Shown here piece after piece: positions 8,883 to 16,767 of a stretch of DNA of 46,640 nucleotides; position 1 is the stretch's first letter; each line of letters starts with the position of its first letter. Made by a program: the position numbers and the translations under genes. This DNA is from JBKJUK01 sp046590705 (GTDB taxonomy: Bacteria > Acidobacteriota > Thermoanaerobaculia > Gp7-AA8), in contig JBKJUK010000256.1 of assembly GCA_046590705.1 (NCBI GenBank), positions 1 to 46,640 of the forward strand, in the 5' to 3' direction. Under the pieces are notes generated by a model. The model was given only the letters and a program-made list of their open reading frames with translations. It was not told the DNA's origin and did not search any database.

Positions 8883-9058
8883 GTGTGGCACAGGCAATCC
8901 TGCCTGTGGCGCGAAGAAGTCAGTTCCGTGCCCCAATCATTGATGTTCGGCACGTGTCGTGGCACCGTCGCCGGTAGAAGCGACATGACGGCTACGCAGA
9001 CCGAATCGTATTTCGAATTCGGTGCATGGCGTCACAGGCAGGATTGCCTGTGCCACAC
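8883..9058. repeat. BIME-like element, copy B
   Basis: Complete copy of the paired-palindrome element: the left arm starts GTGTGGCACAGGCAATCC, and its reverse complement ends at 9058 (TTGCCTGTGCCACAC). The 115-base interior resembles copies C and G. It occupies most of the 349-base gap between convergent rlpA and ndk; nothing else is visible there. Confidence 0.88.
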
Positions 9059-9167
9059 AATCCGTCCGAACTCTAGGGTTTTTGATTACACGACGATCGG
9101 CCTGACACTCCGTAACAGTAACCAACGGCCTCGGGAATTGCTCCTCCGGCCGTCGCTCACATTGTGA

Positions 9168-9581
9168 TCAGACCAGCTCGGATTCTGCGAAGAAAAACGC
9201 GATCTCGGAGTTGGCGTTCTCTGACGAATCGGATCCGTGAATGGCGTTCCGCTCGATCGATTCGCCGAATTCCTTCCTCAGCGTTCCGGCCTCGGCCTTG
9301 GCTGGATCGGTGGCGCCCATGAGCGTGCGAAGCTGCGGTACGGCCTCGTCGCGCTCGAGTGCGGCGACGTAGACCGGACCCGAGGTCATGTAGCGAACCA
9401 GGTCGCCGAAGAAAGGGCGCTCGCTGTGAATGCCGTAGAAGCTTTCTGCCTGCTTCTGTCCGAGAGCGACTTTCTTGATCCCGAGGATGCGAAAGCCCTC
9501 GGCCTCGAGACGGCTGATGATTTTTCCGAAATTGCCTTTCTCGACGGAGTCAGGCTTGATGATGGTGAAGGTACGTGCCAT
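9168..9581 (-). CDS. ndk: Nucleoside diphosphate kinase
   Basis: Ndk moves the gamma phosphate of ATP onto nucleoside diphosphates through a phosphohistidine. The 137-residue protein is close to the standard bacterial length. TFTIIKPDSVEKG opens the fold, and NAIHGSDS carries the catalytic His115; K9, Y49, R84 and R102 positions are also filled by expected residues. AAGGA lies 7 bases before ATG 9581. It follows the histidine kinase gene on the same strand after 128 bases. Confidence 0.95.
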   Translation of the reverse strand: MARTFTIIKPDSVEKGNFGKIISRLEAEGFRILGIKKVALGQKQAESFYGIHSERPFFGDLVRYMTSGPVYVAALERDEAVPQLRTLMGATDPAKAEAGTLRKEFGESIERNAIHGSDSSENANSEIAFFFAESELV

Positions 9582-9709
9582 GTTGAGTTCCTTGCTGGAG
9601 AGGTCGCCTTCCGCATTTCGCGCTGCAAGATTTCATTGCTCGCGCAAATTGGGACGGGGCGGCGTCCGGTAGCCGGGCGCGCTGCGGAGTATAACCTGCC
9701 ACCAATCCG

Positions 9710-11848
9710 TTAGTGCGCTGGTGGAATACCGGCCGCGCTCTGCGGAGGAAGTTCGGCATCCGGTGTCGGGTCGAACTCCACGGGCAGATAGAGCGTAAAT
9801 TCCGAACCCTTGCCACTCTCGGACTTCACCTCGATCAATCCGCGATGAAGCTCGACGAAGTTCCTTGTCAATGAGAGCCCCAGACCTGTGCCGCTCCTGC
9901 TGACGCGCCGCCCCTCTTCGGCCTGATAGAACTCATCGAAGATGCGTTCGAGTTCTTCCGCACTCATGCCGATCCCTTCGTCACAAACCCTGATGCAGAC
10001 AGAATCGAGTCGCAGGGGCGAGTCTGCTGCGCCGACCGGAGACACGCGGATTCCAACTGCGCCTCCATCTGGCGAGAACTTGAAGGCATTCGAGACGAGA
10101 TTGAAGAGAATCTGCTTGAGCCGCCCTTCATCGAGCCGCACCAGCGGGGTATCCGGATGAACGTCGCTCTCCAGCTTGATCCTGGCATCGGCTGCCATAC
10201 CATGCATCACTCGCTCGACCGATTGCACTGTGTCGCGAAGGTCGAACTTCTCGGGACGGAGCTCCATTTTCCCGGCCTCGATCTTCGAGAGATCGAGGAT
10301 GTCATTGATCAGGGCCAGCAGATGATTTCCAGCCGTCTGGATATTCTCGAGGAACTTGTAGAACCTCGGCGTGAGAATGTTCTGCGTGTTCTCGAGCAGT
10401 AACCCAGAGAATCCAATGATCGAATTCAGCGGCGTCCTCAGCTCGTGCGACATGTTGGCCAGGAACTGATTCTTGGAACGGTCCGCAGCCATGAGTCGCA
10501 GATTCGTCTCCCGCAGCTCGATCGTCCTCTCGCCGACGCGGGTTTCCAGTGCGAACGTGAGCGACTCGAGATCCTTGAAGAGGATGCCATTTTCGATTGC
10601 CACAGCGGCCTGGTTGGCGATGGAGGTCAGCAGAAGCACGTCGTCAGGCGAAAAAGCATTTTTCCGAAAGCTCTGCACGGAGATCACGCCGATCACTCTG
10701 TCGCGCGAAACCATCGGCACGCCGAGCCACGACTCGCTGATGATCCCGTCGCTCACCGAGGAGAGTCCCAGCCTTCGTTCTTCCTTGATGCTTCCCAGTA
10801 GCAGAGGCTGATTGTTCGTCACGACCCAGGAGTTCAATCCCTCGCCGACCTCGATGCTTTCCTTCGGCTTCGGCTCCCCCTCTGCGATGTCGAGTTCGAA
10901 CGAGAGGATTCGTCTGTACTCGTCGTAAAGAGCGATGCTGAAGAGCGAGACATCAACGACCTTCCGGCACTCCTGATAGATGGTCATCAGCAGTTCGTCA
11001 CGGGTGAGGTCGAGCGAGATGAGACGACCGACGTTGGTCAGCGAAGCCAGACGCTGCAGCTGAAGCCTGCTCCGGCTTCGGGTCATCGCTAGATTTCGCG
11101 CGACTGCGTTCCCGATGATTCCCGTGAAGATGAGCGCAATCAGGGCACCAGGACCGAGCGTGCTGTATGAGAAGGAGAGCACGATCGCAAACGGGAGTGT
11201 CAGCAGGTAAATCGACGAATCGACCGCAGCCAGCTTCAGCATCTTCCTGAGCGAGTAGCCATACGATCTGAGTACACGCAGCATGATCAGATTGTTGAGA
11301 AGAATGATGAGCGCGCCGCAGAGAGTCATGCGCAGGGCAGCGGCGGCGGAAACTCCTGACAGCGGGGTCTGTCCACCGATCAGGGAATAGCACCACGACG
11401 CCAGAACAACCGGCAATCCGTACGTGCCGAAAAGACCAAAGGTCTTGGCATACTCGAGCGGACGATCCTGAACGTCGATTTTCACCGGACCTATCTGCTT
11501 CATGGCCAGCCAGCGCGTGAACGTCGTGACGGCCACGGCTGTCCATGCCGAGATCACCGTACCAAGCAACGGGTACATGACAATGAATGCCGTGATACCA
11601 AGCGATACATACACGAGGTTTGTCAGCTCGAACTTCAGCAGCTGCAGAGCGATCGCGCAAACGACGACGATGCCGAGCAGCAGATACATCGAGGATCCCA
11701 GTGCGGCTGCTACTTCTCGGGTCTGTTCGGCGAAAAACCATGTCGCCGCGAGCAGCGCCAGCAGACCGATCAAACCCTGAGTGACGAAAACAGAGAAAAT
11801 TCTGTCCCGCGAAACCTCATGCGTGGCCGTGGAGTTACTGTTGTTCAT
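9710..11848 (-). CDS. Membrane-bound GAF-domain sensor histidine kinase
   Basis: The protein has 712 residues. The first about 270 hold roughly eight hydrophobic segments (from GLIGLLALLAATWFFA to ALIALIFTGIIG), a multi-pass membrane sensor without a recognised family name. Residues about 290-440 form a GAF domain (LTRDELLMTIYQECRKVVDV to ANQAAVAIENGILF). A short coiled coil leads to the HisKA H-box SHELRTPLNSI with phosphoacceptor His468. The HATPase has the N box (LVSNAFKFSPDGG), G1 (DEGIGM), F box (IFDEFYQ) and G2 (GTGLGLSL). There is no attached receiver domain and no adjacent response regulator; the nearest is about 11 kb away at 22836. The signal sensed is unknown. Confidence 0.9.
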   Translation of the reverse strand: MNNSNSTATHEVSRDRIFSVFVTQGLIGLLALLAATWFFAEQTREVAAALGSSMYLLLGIVVVCAIALQLLKFELTNLVYVSLGITAFIVMYPLLGTVISAWTAVAVTTFTRWLAMKQIGPVKIDVQDRPLEYAKTFGLFGTYGLPVVLASWCYSLIGGQTPLSGVSAAAALRMTLCGALIILLNNLIMLRVLRSYGYSLRKMLKLAAVDSSIYLLTLPFAIVLSFSYSTLGPGALIALIFTGIIGNAVARNLAMTRSRSRLQLQRLASLTNVGRLISLDLTRDELLMTIYQECRKVVDVSLFSIALYDEYRRILSFELDIAEGEPKPKESIEVGEGLNSWVVTNNQPLLLGSIKEERRLGLSSVSDGIISESWLGVPMVSRDRVIGVISVQSFRKNAFSPDDVLLLTSIANQAAVAIENGILFKDLESLTFALETRVGERTIELRETNLRLMAADRSKNQFLANMSHELRTPLNSIIGFSGLLLENTQNILTPRFYKFLENIQTAGNHLLALINDILDLSKIEAGKMELRPEKFDLRDTVQSVERVMHGMAADARIKLESDVHPDTPLVRLDEGRLKQILFNLVSNAFKFSPDGGAVGIRVSPVGAADSPLRLDSVCIRVCDEGIGMSAEELERIFDEFYQAEEGRRVSRSGTGLGLSLTRNFVELHRGLIEVKSESGKGSEFTLYLPVEFDPTPDAELPPQSAAGIPPAH

Positions 11849-11858
11849 GGGAGAAGCA

Positions 11859-11864
11859 ATCGTA
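11859..11864 (-). promoter_or_regulatory. Extended -10 box upstream of the histidine kinase
   Basis: On the minus strand TGCTACGAT gives an extended -10 (TGN-TACGAT) ending 10 bases before ATG 11848, so the leader would be only about four bases. Confidence 0.4.
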
Positions 11865-11891
11865 GCATCAGATGCTGGCCGGGGGTCGGGG

Positions 11892-11998
11892 GGCTGATGA
11901 ACGCAGAACGCAGAACGCAGAAGGCCGAAGTAAGAAAAGTGTCAACGGCTGTGGGGTCTCTTCTCATTTCGACTTTGTGCGTTCTTCGTCCATCAGCG
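11892..11998. repeat. 107-base hairpin element (GAACGCAGAAC family), copy 1
   Basis: It begins GCTGATGAACGCAGAACGC and ends with an imperfect inverse (GTGCGTTCTTCGTCCATCAG). The interior aligns clearly with a second copy at 43146-43250, including AAGAAAAG and GGCTGT blocks. No coding potential. Confidence 0.7.
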
Positions 11999-12013
11999 TG
12001 CCGGGGCGGACAT

Positions 12014-12188
12014 GTGTGGCACAGGCAATCCTGCCTGTGGCGCGGAGAAGTGAGTTCCAGACCCACTTGTTTGATGTGCCGTACGTGTCGCGGCCGGTTA
12101 CTCGAAAGGAGCCACACGTCGGTTTAGCGAACGAATCGTTCTTCGAAGTCAGTGCGTCGCGCCACAGGCAGGATTGCCTGTGCCACAC
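12014..12188. repeat. BIME-like element, copy C
   Basis: Complete copy with both arms (12014-12044 and 12158-12188) in inverted orientation. Its interior shares CTTCGAAGTCAGTGCGTCGC with copy G at the right end of the window. Confidence 0.88.
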
Positions 12189-12252
12189 AACCGCGCATCG
12201 AGCACCTGCGCTTCGCTCCAGCCCCCCGACCCCGGCCCCCGGCCCGTCTCCG

Positions 12253-12939
12253 TCAGACCGCCGGCTTGTTCTGCCGCAGCACGGCGATGGAGGCATCACC
12301 GAGAATCTGCGCAACGCCATCCGGCGCGATTGCCAGCGCCGACCGCGCTGGCAACCCGACCGCAGCATCAACTTCCTCAGACTCGAGGAGCGCCGCTGTA
12401 CGACTTTGCATGGCAGGGTCGTAGCCTCCGTCGATCACCGTGCGGGGCAGCCAGTCCAGACCGCGCAGGGGCGCTCCGCCAGTCGTCATCGAACGCGTCA
12501 GAGTTCCAAACACTGAAGCGGCACCGCCAATGGCAAAAATCACGGCACCGTTCGACACCGCTTCTTCGAGCGCGATCACGACCGGCGAATCCGTGATGGT
12601 GTTCAGCAGCAGATCACTCGTTCCACCGCCGATGTACACCATTCCTGCCGAGCGGACCATCTCGAGATTCTTCTCACGCCGAACATCCCGCCCTCGGTAG
12701 ACAGGTACGTTCACGAACGTTGTGTCGGGCGCGATCGCCGCAAAATACTCACCGATTTTCTTCGCGTAATCGAGAGAACCGGAAGCAGTCGGCAGGAAGG
12801 CGATGGAACGACGGGAAGGCTGCATGTGGGCGAGCGCAAACTCGTCGAATTCCTTGGTCTCACCAAACGAGAACTCGCCGCCGCCTGAAAGAATCAGCCA
12901 GCCATTCTGGATTCGCCGTGGAAGGATGAGCGGTTTCAT
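12253..12939 (-). CDS. Peptidase S51 / cyanophycinase-like protein, catalytic Ser apparently replaced
   Basis: This 228-residue protein has the class I glutamine-amidotransferase-like fold of peptidase family S51 (cyanophycinase, dipeptidase E). Visible landmarks are LILSGGGEF at residues 15-23, IAFLPTAS in the next strand, VYRGRD, and MVYIGGGTSDLLL, equivalent to the FTGGDQ step of cyanophycinases. The nucleophile elbow usually reads GGTSAGA; here it is GGAASVFG, so the serine position is occupied by alanine with a serine one residue later. It may be inactive or use a shifted nucleophile. It lies 45 bases after sucD on the same strand and probably shares its transcript. Confidence 0.7.
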   Translation of the reverse strand: MKPLILPRRIQNGWLILSGGGEFSFGETKEFDEFALAHMQPSRRSIAFLPTASGSLDYAKKIGEYFAAIAPDTTFVNVPVYRGRDVRREKNLEMVRSAGMVYIGGGTSDLLLNTITDSPVVIALEEAVSNGAVIFAIGGAASVFGTLTRSMTTGGAPLRGLDWLPRTVIDGGYDPAMQSRTAALLESEEVDAAVGLPARSALAIAPDGVAQILGDASIAVLRQNKPAV

Positions 12940-12984
12940 TTCGCGCTACGCATTGACGATTGCGACCCGTGTCGGAACCTGTTG

Positions 12985-13971
12985 TCAGCGCTTCCAGACC
13001 TCTTCGATCTTCGAGGCGATGTCGGCTGGTGATTCGATGACATTGATTCCTGCAGCGGTGAGTGAGGCCATCTTCTCTGCGGCAGTACCCTGACCACCAC
13101 TGATGATCGCTCCTGCATGACCCATACGCCGTCCAGGAGGTGCGGTCTGTCCGGCGATGAAGGCCACCACCGGCTTGGTGACGAACTGCTTCACGAACGC
13201 ACCAGCTTCTTCCTCTGCAGTTCCGCCGATCTCGCCGATCATCACAATGGCCTCGGTCTGCGGATCGTTCTCGAAGGCTGCCAGACAGTCGATGAAGTTC
13301 GTTCCGGGAAGTGGATCGCCGCCGATCCCGACTGCTGTCGACTGACCGATACCACGCTTGCTGAGTTGTCCCACAGCTTCGTAGGTCAGCGTTCCCGAGC
13401 GAGAGACGATCCCGATCGGACCTTCCTTGTGAATGTGTCCCGGCATGATGCCGATCTTGGTCTGACCAGGGGTGATGATTCCCGGACAGTTCGGTCCGAT
13501 GAGACGCGACGCGCCAGCGCGCTGCATCATGTCGGCGCCTGCGGCCGTCCATGTCGCTGAAGGATCTTCCGATTCAGCAGTGGCTGCAAAAACCCTCTCG
13601 CCGAACGCGGCCACACGTGACTGATTGACCTTGCGGAGCAGATCGTGCGCACGGATCATGTCATTCACCGGAATGCCTTCGGTGATGCAGATGATCAACT
13701 CGATCCCTGCGCTTGCAGCTTCCATGATGGCGTCGGCGGCGAATGGTGGAGGAACAAAGATCAGAGCGCAATTCGCGCCCTCTTTCTCACGCGCCTCGAC
13801 AACGGTGTTGAACACCGCAAACCCTTCGTGCGTGGTGCCGCCCTTGCCGGGAGTCACACCGCCAACGACATTTGCTCCGTACTCGCGGCAACCGATTGCG
13901 TGGAAACTTCCCTCACGACCGGTGATTCCCTGCACGATGATTCGCGTATTTTTATCAGCCCAGATTGCCAT
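12985..13971 (-). CDS. sucD: Succinate-CoA ligase (ADP-forming) alpha subunit with an internal insertion
   Basis: SucD carries the phosphohistidine and the CoA site of succinyl-CoA synthetase in the TCA cycle. The CoA-binding Rossmann domain opens with RIIVQGITGREGSFH; IICITEGIP and RLIGPNCPGIITPG follow; the active-site histidine is in MGHAGAIISGG. The protein is 328 residues, whereas the usual length is near 290. The extra stretch is residues about 114-153 (from VNQSRVAAFGERVF to GADMMQRAG), between the helix ending HDLLRK and the loop SRLIGPN. It is in frame and has a normal composition, so I treat it as a lineage-specific insertion. sucC lies 91 bases upstream. Confidence 0.93.
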   Translation of the reverse strand: MAIWADKNTRIIVQGITGREGSFHAIGCREYGANVVGGVTPGKGGTTHEGFAVFNTVVEAREKEGANCALIFVPPPFAADAIMEAASAGIELIICITEGIPVNDMIRAHDLLRKVNQSRVAAFGERVFAATAESEDPSATWTAAGADMMQRAGASRLIGPNCPGIITPGQTKIGIMPGHIHKEGPIGIVSRSGTLTYEAVGQLSKRGIGQSTAVGIGGDPLPGTNFIDCLAAFENDPQTEAIVMIGEIGGTAEEEAGAFVKQFVTKPVVAFIAGQTAPPGRRMGHAGAIISGGQGTAAEKMASLTAAGINVIESPADIASKIEEVWKR

Positions 13972-14062
13972 TCGTTCCTCTGCCTGTCATTTCAGTCTTC
14001 TGTCGTGACCCGCAGGTTTCTGCGCGGGCATTCTCTTTACATCGATCGGTACTCAGCGGATA

Positions 14063-15226
14063 TCAGCGCCCCATGGCCGCAGCGACAACCTTCTGCGCTG
14101 CGTCAGCCATGCCGTCGGCGGAAATGAGATTCAGTCCCGAGTCCTTCAGGATCTGCTTGCCGAGTTCCACGTTCGTCCCTTCCAGTCGCACCACAACCGG
14201 AACGGGAAGACCAATCTCTTTCGATGCTTCCACAACGCCTTCGGCGATCCGGTCGCAGCGCATGATCCCGCCGAAAATATTGATTAGAATCGCTTTCACA
14301 TTTTTGTCGGAAAGAATGATCCGGAAGGCATTCTTGACCTGCTCCGCCGTGGCCCCGCCCCCGACATCCAGGAAGTTGGCAGGCTGACCGCCGGCATGTT
14401 TGATGATGTCCATCGTGCCCATGGCCAGACCGGCACCATTCACCATGCAGCCGACATTACCGTCGAGCTTGATGTAGTTCAGACCAAACTTCGAGGCTTC
14501 GACTTCGAGCGGATCTTCTTCAGCGAGATCGCGCATCTCCAGTTCCGGCTTGTGACGGAACATGGCGTTGTCGTCGAAGGTCATCTTGCAGTCGAGCGCC
14601 AGCACCTTTTCTTCTTTGGTAATGAGCAGCGGATTGATTTCAGCGAGCGAACAATCCATGTCGACGTAACACTTCATCAGTTTTCCGATGAACTCGACGC
14701 AACTCTTGAAGGCCTCACCGGTCAGGCCGAGCGCATAGGCGACCTGGCGGGCCTGAAATGGCTGCACTCCGAGCACGGCATCGATCGGTTCGCGGTAGAT
14801 CGCGTCAGGATTCTCAGCTGCGACCTCTTCGATCTCCATCCCACCCTGTTTCGAAGCCATGATCACCGGCTTGCCGAGCTTCCGGTCGAGGGTGATACCG
14901 AGGTAGAACTCTTTGTCGATGTTCAGCGCCTCTTCGATCAGCACCTTCTGCACCAGACGGCCTTCCGGTCCGGTCTGGTGCGTGACGAGGGTCATACCGA
15001 TGATCTCGCCCGCAAGCTTCACAGCTTCTTCAGGATCCTTGGCCAGCTTCACGCCGCCGCCCTTACCTCGGCCGCCTGCATGAATCTGCGCTTTCACCAC
15101 GACCCGGCCACCAAGTTCCTCGGCGATCTTCCGCGCGTCTTCAGCCTTGTCGACCACACTTCCGCGAGGAACGGCTACGCCGTACCGTCGCAGAATTTCC
15201 TTAGCCTGATACTCATGTACTTTCAT
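14063..15226 (-). CDS. sucC: Succinate-CoA ligase (ADP-forming) beta subunit
   Basis: SucC binds the nucleotide and grips SucD; together they interconvert succinyl-CoA and succinate with substrate-level phosphorylation. The protein has 387 residues, the family norm. It starts MKVHEYQAKEILRRYG, with the ATP-grasp domain including VVKAQIHAGGRGKGGGV and the metal ligands in LAEINPLL and LDCKMTFDDNA. The C-terminal flavodoxin-like domain has ANFLDVGGGAT and NIFGGIMRCD. The frame is open upstream to 15358, but ATG 15226, with GAGG just before it, matches the family start exactly. It is first in the sucC-sucD-S51-like set. Confidence 0.95.
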   Translation of the reverse strand: MKVHEYQAKEILRRYGVAVPRGSVVDKAEDARKIAEELGGRVVVKAQIHAGGRGKGGGVKLAKDPEEAVKLAGEIIGMTLVTHQTGPEGRLVQKVLIEEALNIDKEFYLGITLDRKLGKPVIMASKQGGMEIEEVAAENPDAIYREPIDAVLGVQPFQARQVAYALGLTGEAFKSCVEFIGKLMKCYVDMDCSLAEINPLLITKEEKVLALDCKMTFDDNAMFRHKPELEMRDLAEEDPLEVEASKFGLNYIKLDGNVGCMVNGAGLAMGTMDIIKHAGGQPANFLDVGGGATAEQVKNAFRIILSDKNVKAILINIFGGIMRCDRIAEGVVEASKEIGLPVPVVVRLEGTNVELGKQILKDSGLNLISADGMADAAQKVVAAAMGR

Positions 15227-15365
15227 TCTTGCCTCTGTGATCTCGAAGAGGTACGGGGTGATGTTGCGACGCCCGGCATCATTCCCCAGACCGTGACTGC
15301 AGTGGGGATGCCCGAGGCGAGGCGCGGGAGGTTTTATCACGCCTCCGGCAGATTGCAAACAGGCT

Positions 15366-15548
15366 CAGCCCGCATTTCTCACACTCCTTCTGCTGCGGCG
15401 GCGGATAGCACCCTGTCTGCTTCGTTACACGACGGTTTCGCTCCTCAACATAGAGTCCACTATGCCCTCGTCGCGAAATCGCCGTGCGCCTCGCATCCAG
15501 GCCACTCTCCCCCGCCTCGCAACGAACGAGTGTGAGAAACGCGGGCTG
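15366..15548. repeat. 183-bp inverted-repeat element between sucC and rlmD
   Basis: Two 21-base arms, 15366-15386 and 15528-15548, are reverse complements with one mismatch (they share TTTCTCACACTC). The interior contains a smaller palindrome, CATAGAGTCCACTATG. It resembles a miniature mobile element and fills half of the 356-base gap between the divergent sucC and rlmD genes. The rest of the gap shows nothing beyond the rlmD promoter. Confidence 0.75.
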
Positions 15549-15568
15549 CGGTTCAACAGAACGCAAAG

Positions 15569-15574
15569 TACACT
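15569..15574 (+). promoter_or_regulatory. -10 box upstream of rlmD-like gene
   Basis: TACACT ends 8 bases before ATG 15583, implying a leader of zero to two bases. It decides the start, because the frame is open upstream to 15484. Confidence 0.45.
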
Positions 15575-15582
15575 CTCCCCGA

Positions 15583-16767
15583 ATGCCGACTCACTCCCTG
15601 CGGCGCGGACAGAGAATCGAGCTCGAGGCTCGTGAGCTTGTGGCCGGTGGTGATGCTCTCTGCCGCCACGGTTCGCTCCCGGTCTTCGTGGCCGGCCTTT
15701 TTCCTGGCGACATCGCCATCGTGGAAATCACCGAGGCCAGGAAGAACTTTGCGCGCGGCGAATGGCGGAAGCGGATCTTCGACAGCCCGCTCCGACGCGC
15801 CGCACCATGTCCAATTGCCGACAGCTGCGGAGGATGCGACTGGACTGCCCTCCGCCTCGACGTGCAGCTGGAGGCCAAAAAGAAAATTCTCGACGAGTCG
15901 CTGCGACGGGTCGGGAAATTCGACACAGCATCGCTTCCCGAGATCAAGCTTCATCCTTCTCCACTGAATTACCGGCTTCGCAGCCGCCTCCATTACGACA
16001 AGAGGAAGCGGGCCATCGGTTTCTATGCGGCCGGTACCCACCATGTCGTTCCGCTCACGACTGCCTGTGAAGTCGTTGGCCCGGGCGTCATCGATCACCT
16101 CGATGAACTCACTCGCGAGGCCGGGCGAGCAAATGCCTCGGTGGAAACCTTCGAGAACGGACGTCACTTCTGGTCCGGAATTGCGGAACGCACTGAATCA
16201 GGGGTCGCCCTCGATGTCGGCTCGGATCGGTATCAGCTGTCGACCGCCGCGTTCTTCCAGGTGAACCGGCATTTGCTTCGACAGTTGCTCGAGCGGATCG
16301 AAACGCATGGCGGAAGTTGCTGGCCCAGACGCCTGGCTTTCGATCTTTACGGCGGCGTCGGTTTCTTCGCTCTGCCCCTGGCCAGAACGTTCGACTCCGT
16401 GGTCACGGTCGAATCCTCGGCGGTCTCGCATCGTTACGCGAAGCTGAATACCGCTCACCTCCGAAACGTCGAAGCCGACAGCCGATCGGTGGAAGCCTTC
16501 CTGAGTTCCACCAGGCAGCATCCCGACTTCATCATGATCGATCCGCCCCGCGCCGGAATGTCGCCCAAGGTGATGGAGATCGTGGCTGACTCCCCTGCGG
16601 AGAAGATTTGTTATCTCTCGTGCGATCCGGTAACCTTTGCACGGGACGCGTCACGGCTTGCGCGCTCAGGCTGGATTCCCACCTCCCTCGATCTACTCGA
16701 TCTGTTTCCAAACACTCACCACATCGAGACTCTCTCGCTCTTCGAGCGTGCAGAAAAAAGAAAATAA
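15583..16767 (+). CDS. rlmD: RlmD/RumA-type 23S rRNA (uracil-5-)-methyltransferase
   Basis: This 394-residue enzyme of the TrmA/RlmC/RlmD family makes 5-methyluridine in RNA. The N-terminal 60 residues form a TRAM beta-barrel (IELEARELVAGGDAL to VEITEARKN). Cys76, Cys82 and Cys85 in CPIADSCGGC, plus a later cysteine (TTACEVV), can hold the 4Fe-4S cluster seen in RumA. The SAM site is LAFDLYGGVGFFALPLA; IMIDPPRAGM and YLSCDP carry the catalytic base region and nucleophilic cysteine. The cluster is why I name it RlmD, although RlmC or a dual-site enzyme is possible. comEC overlaps its 3' end by 20 bases. Confidence 0.85.
   Translation: MPTHSLRRGQRIELEARELVAGGDALCRHGSLPVFVAGLFPGDIAIVEITEARKNFARGEWRKRIFDSPLRRAAPCPIADSCGGCDWTALRLDVQLEAKKKILDESLRRVGKFDTASLPEIKLHPSPLNYRLRSRLHYDKRKRAIGFYAAGTHHVVPLTTACEVVGPGVIDHLDELTREAGRANASVETFENGRHFWSGIAERTESGVALDVGSDRYQLSTAAFFQVNRHLLRQLLERIETHGGSCWPRRLAFDLYGGVGFFALPLARTFDSVVTVESSAVSHRYAKLNTAHLRNVEADSRSVEAFLSSTRQHPDFIMIDPPRAGMSPKVMEIVADSPAEKICYLSCDPVTFARDASRLARSGWIPTSLDLLDLFPNTHHIETLSLFERAEKRK

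Larger units (their letters stand above)
11877..12244. repeat. Composite repeat island 1 with GC-rich terminal inverted repeats
   Basis: The left end GGCCGGGGGTCGGGGGGCTG (11877-11896) is matched in inverse orientation by 12219-12244. Between them lie a 107-base hairpin element (11892-11998) and a full BIME-like element (12014-12188). The right end stops 8 bases from the stop codon of the S51-like gene, and the left end begins 28 bases from the histidine kinase start. The whole 404-base gap is this island. Confidence 0.8.

Noticed and set aside
11877..12244. Insertion sequence with terminal inverted repeats
   Set aside because: The ends are inverted, but the 368 bases hold no transposase or coding frame; it is recorded as a composite repeat island.
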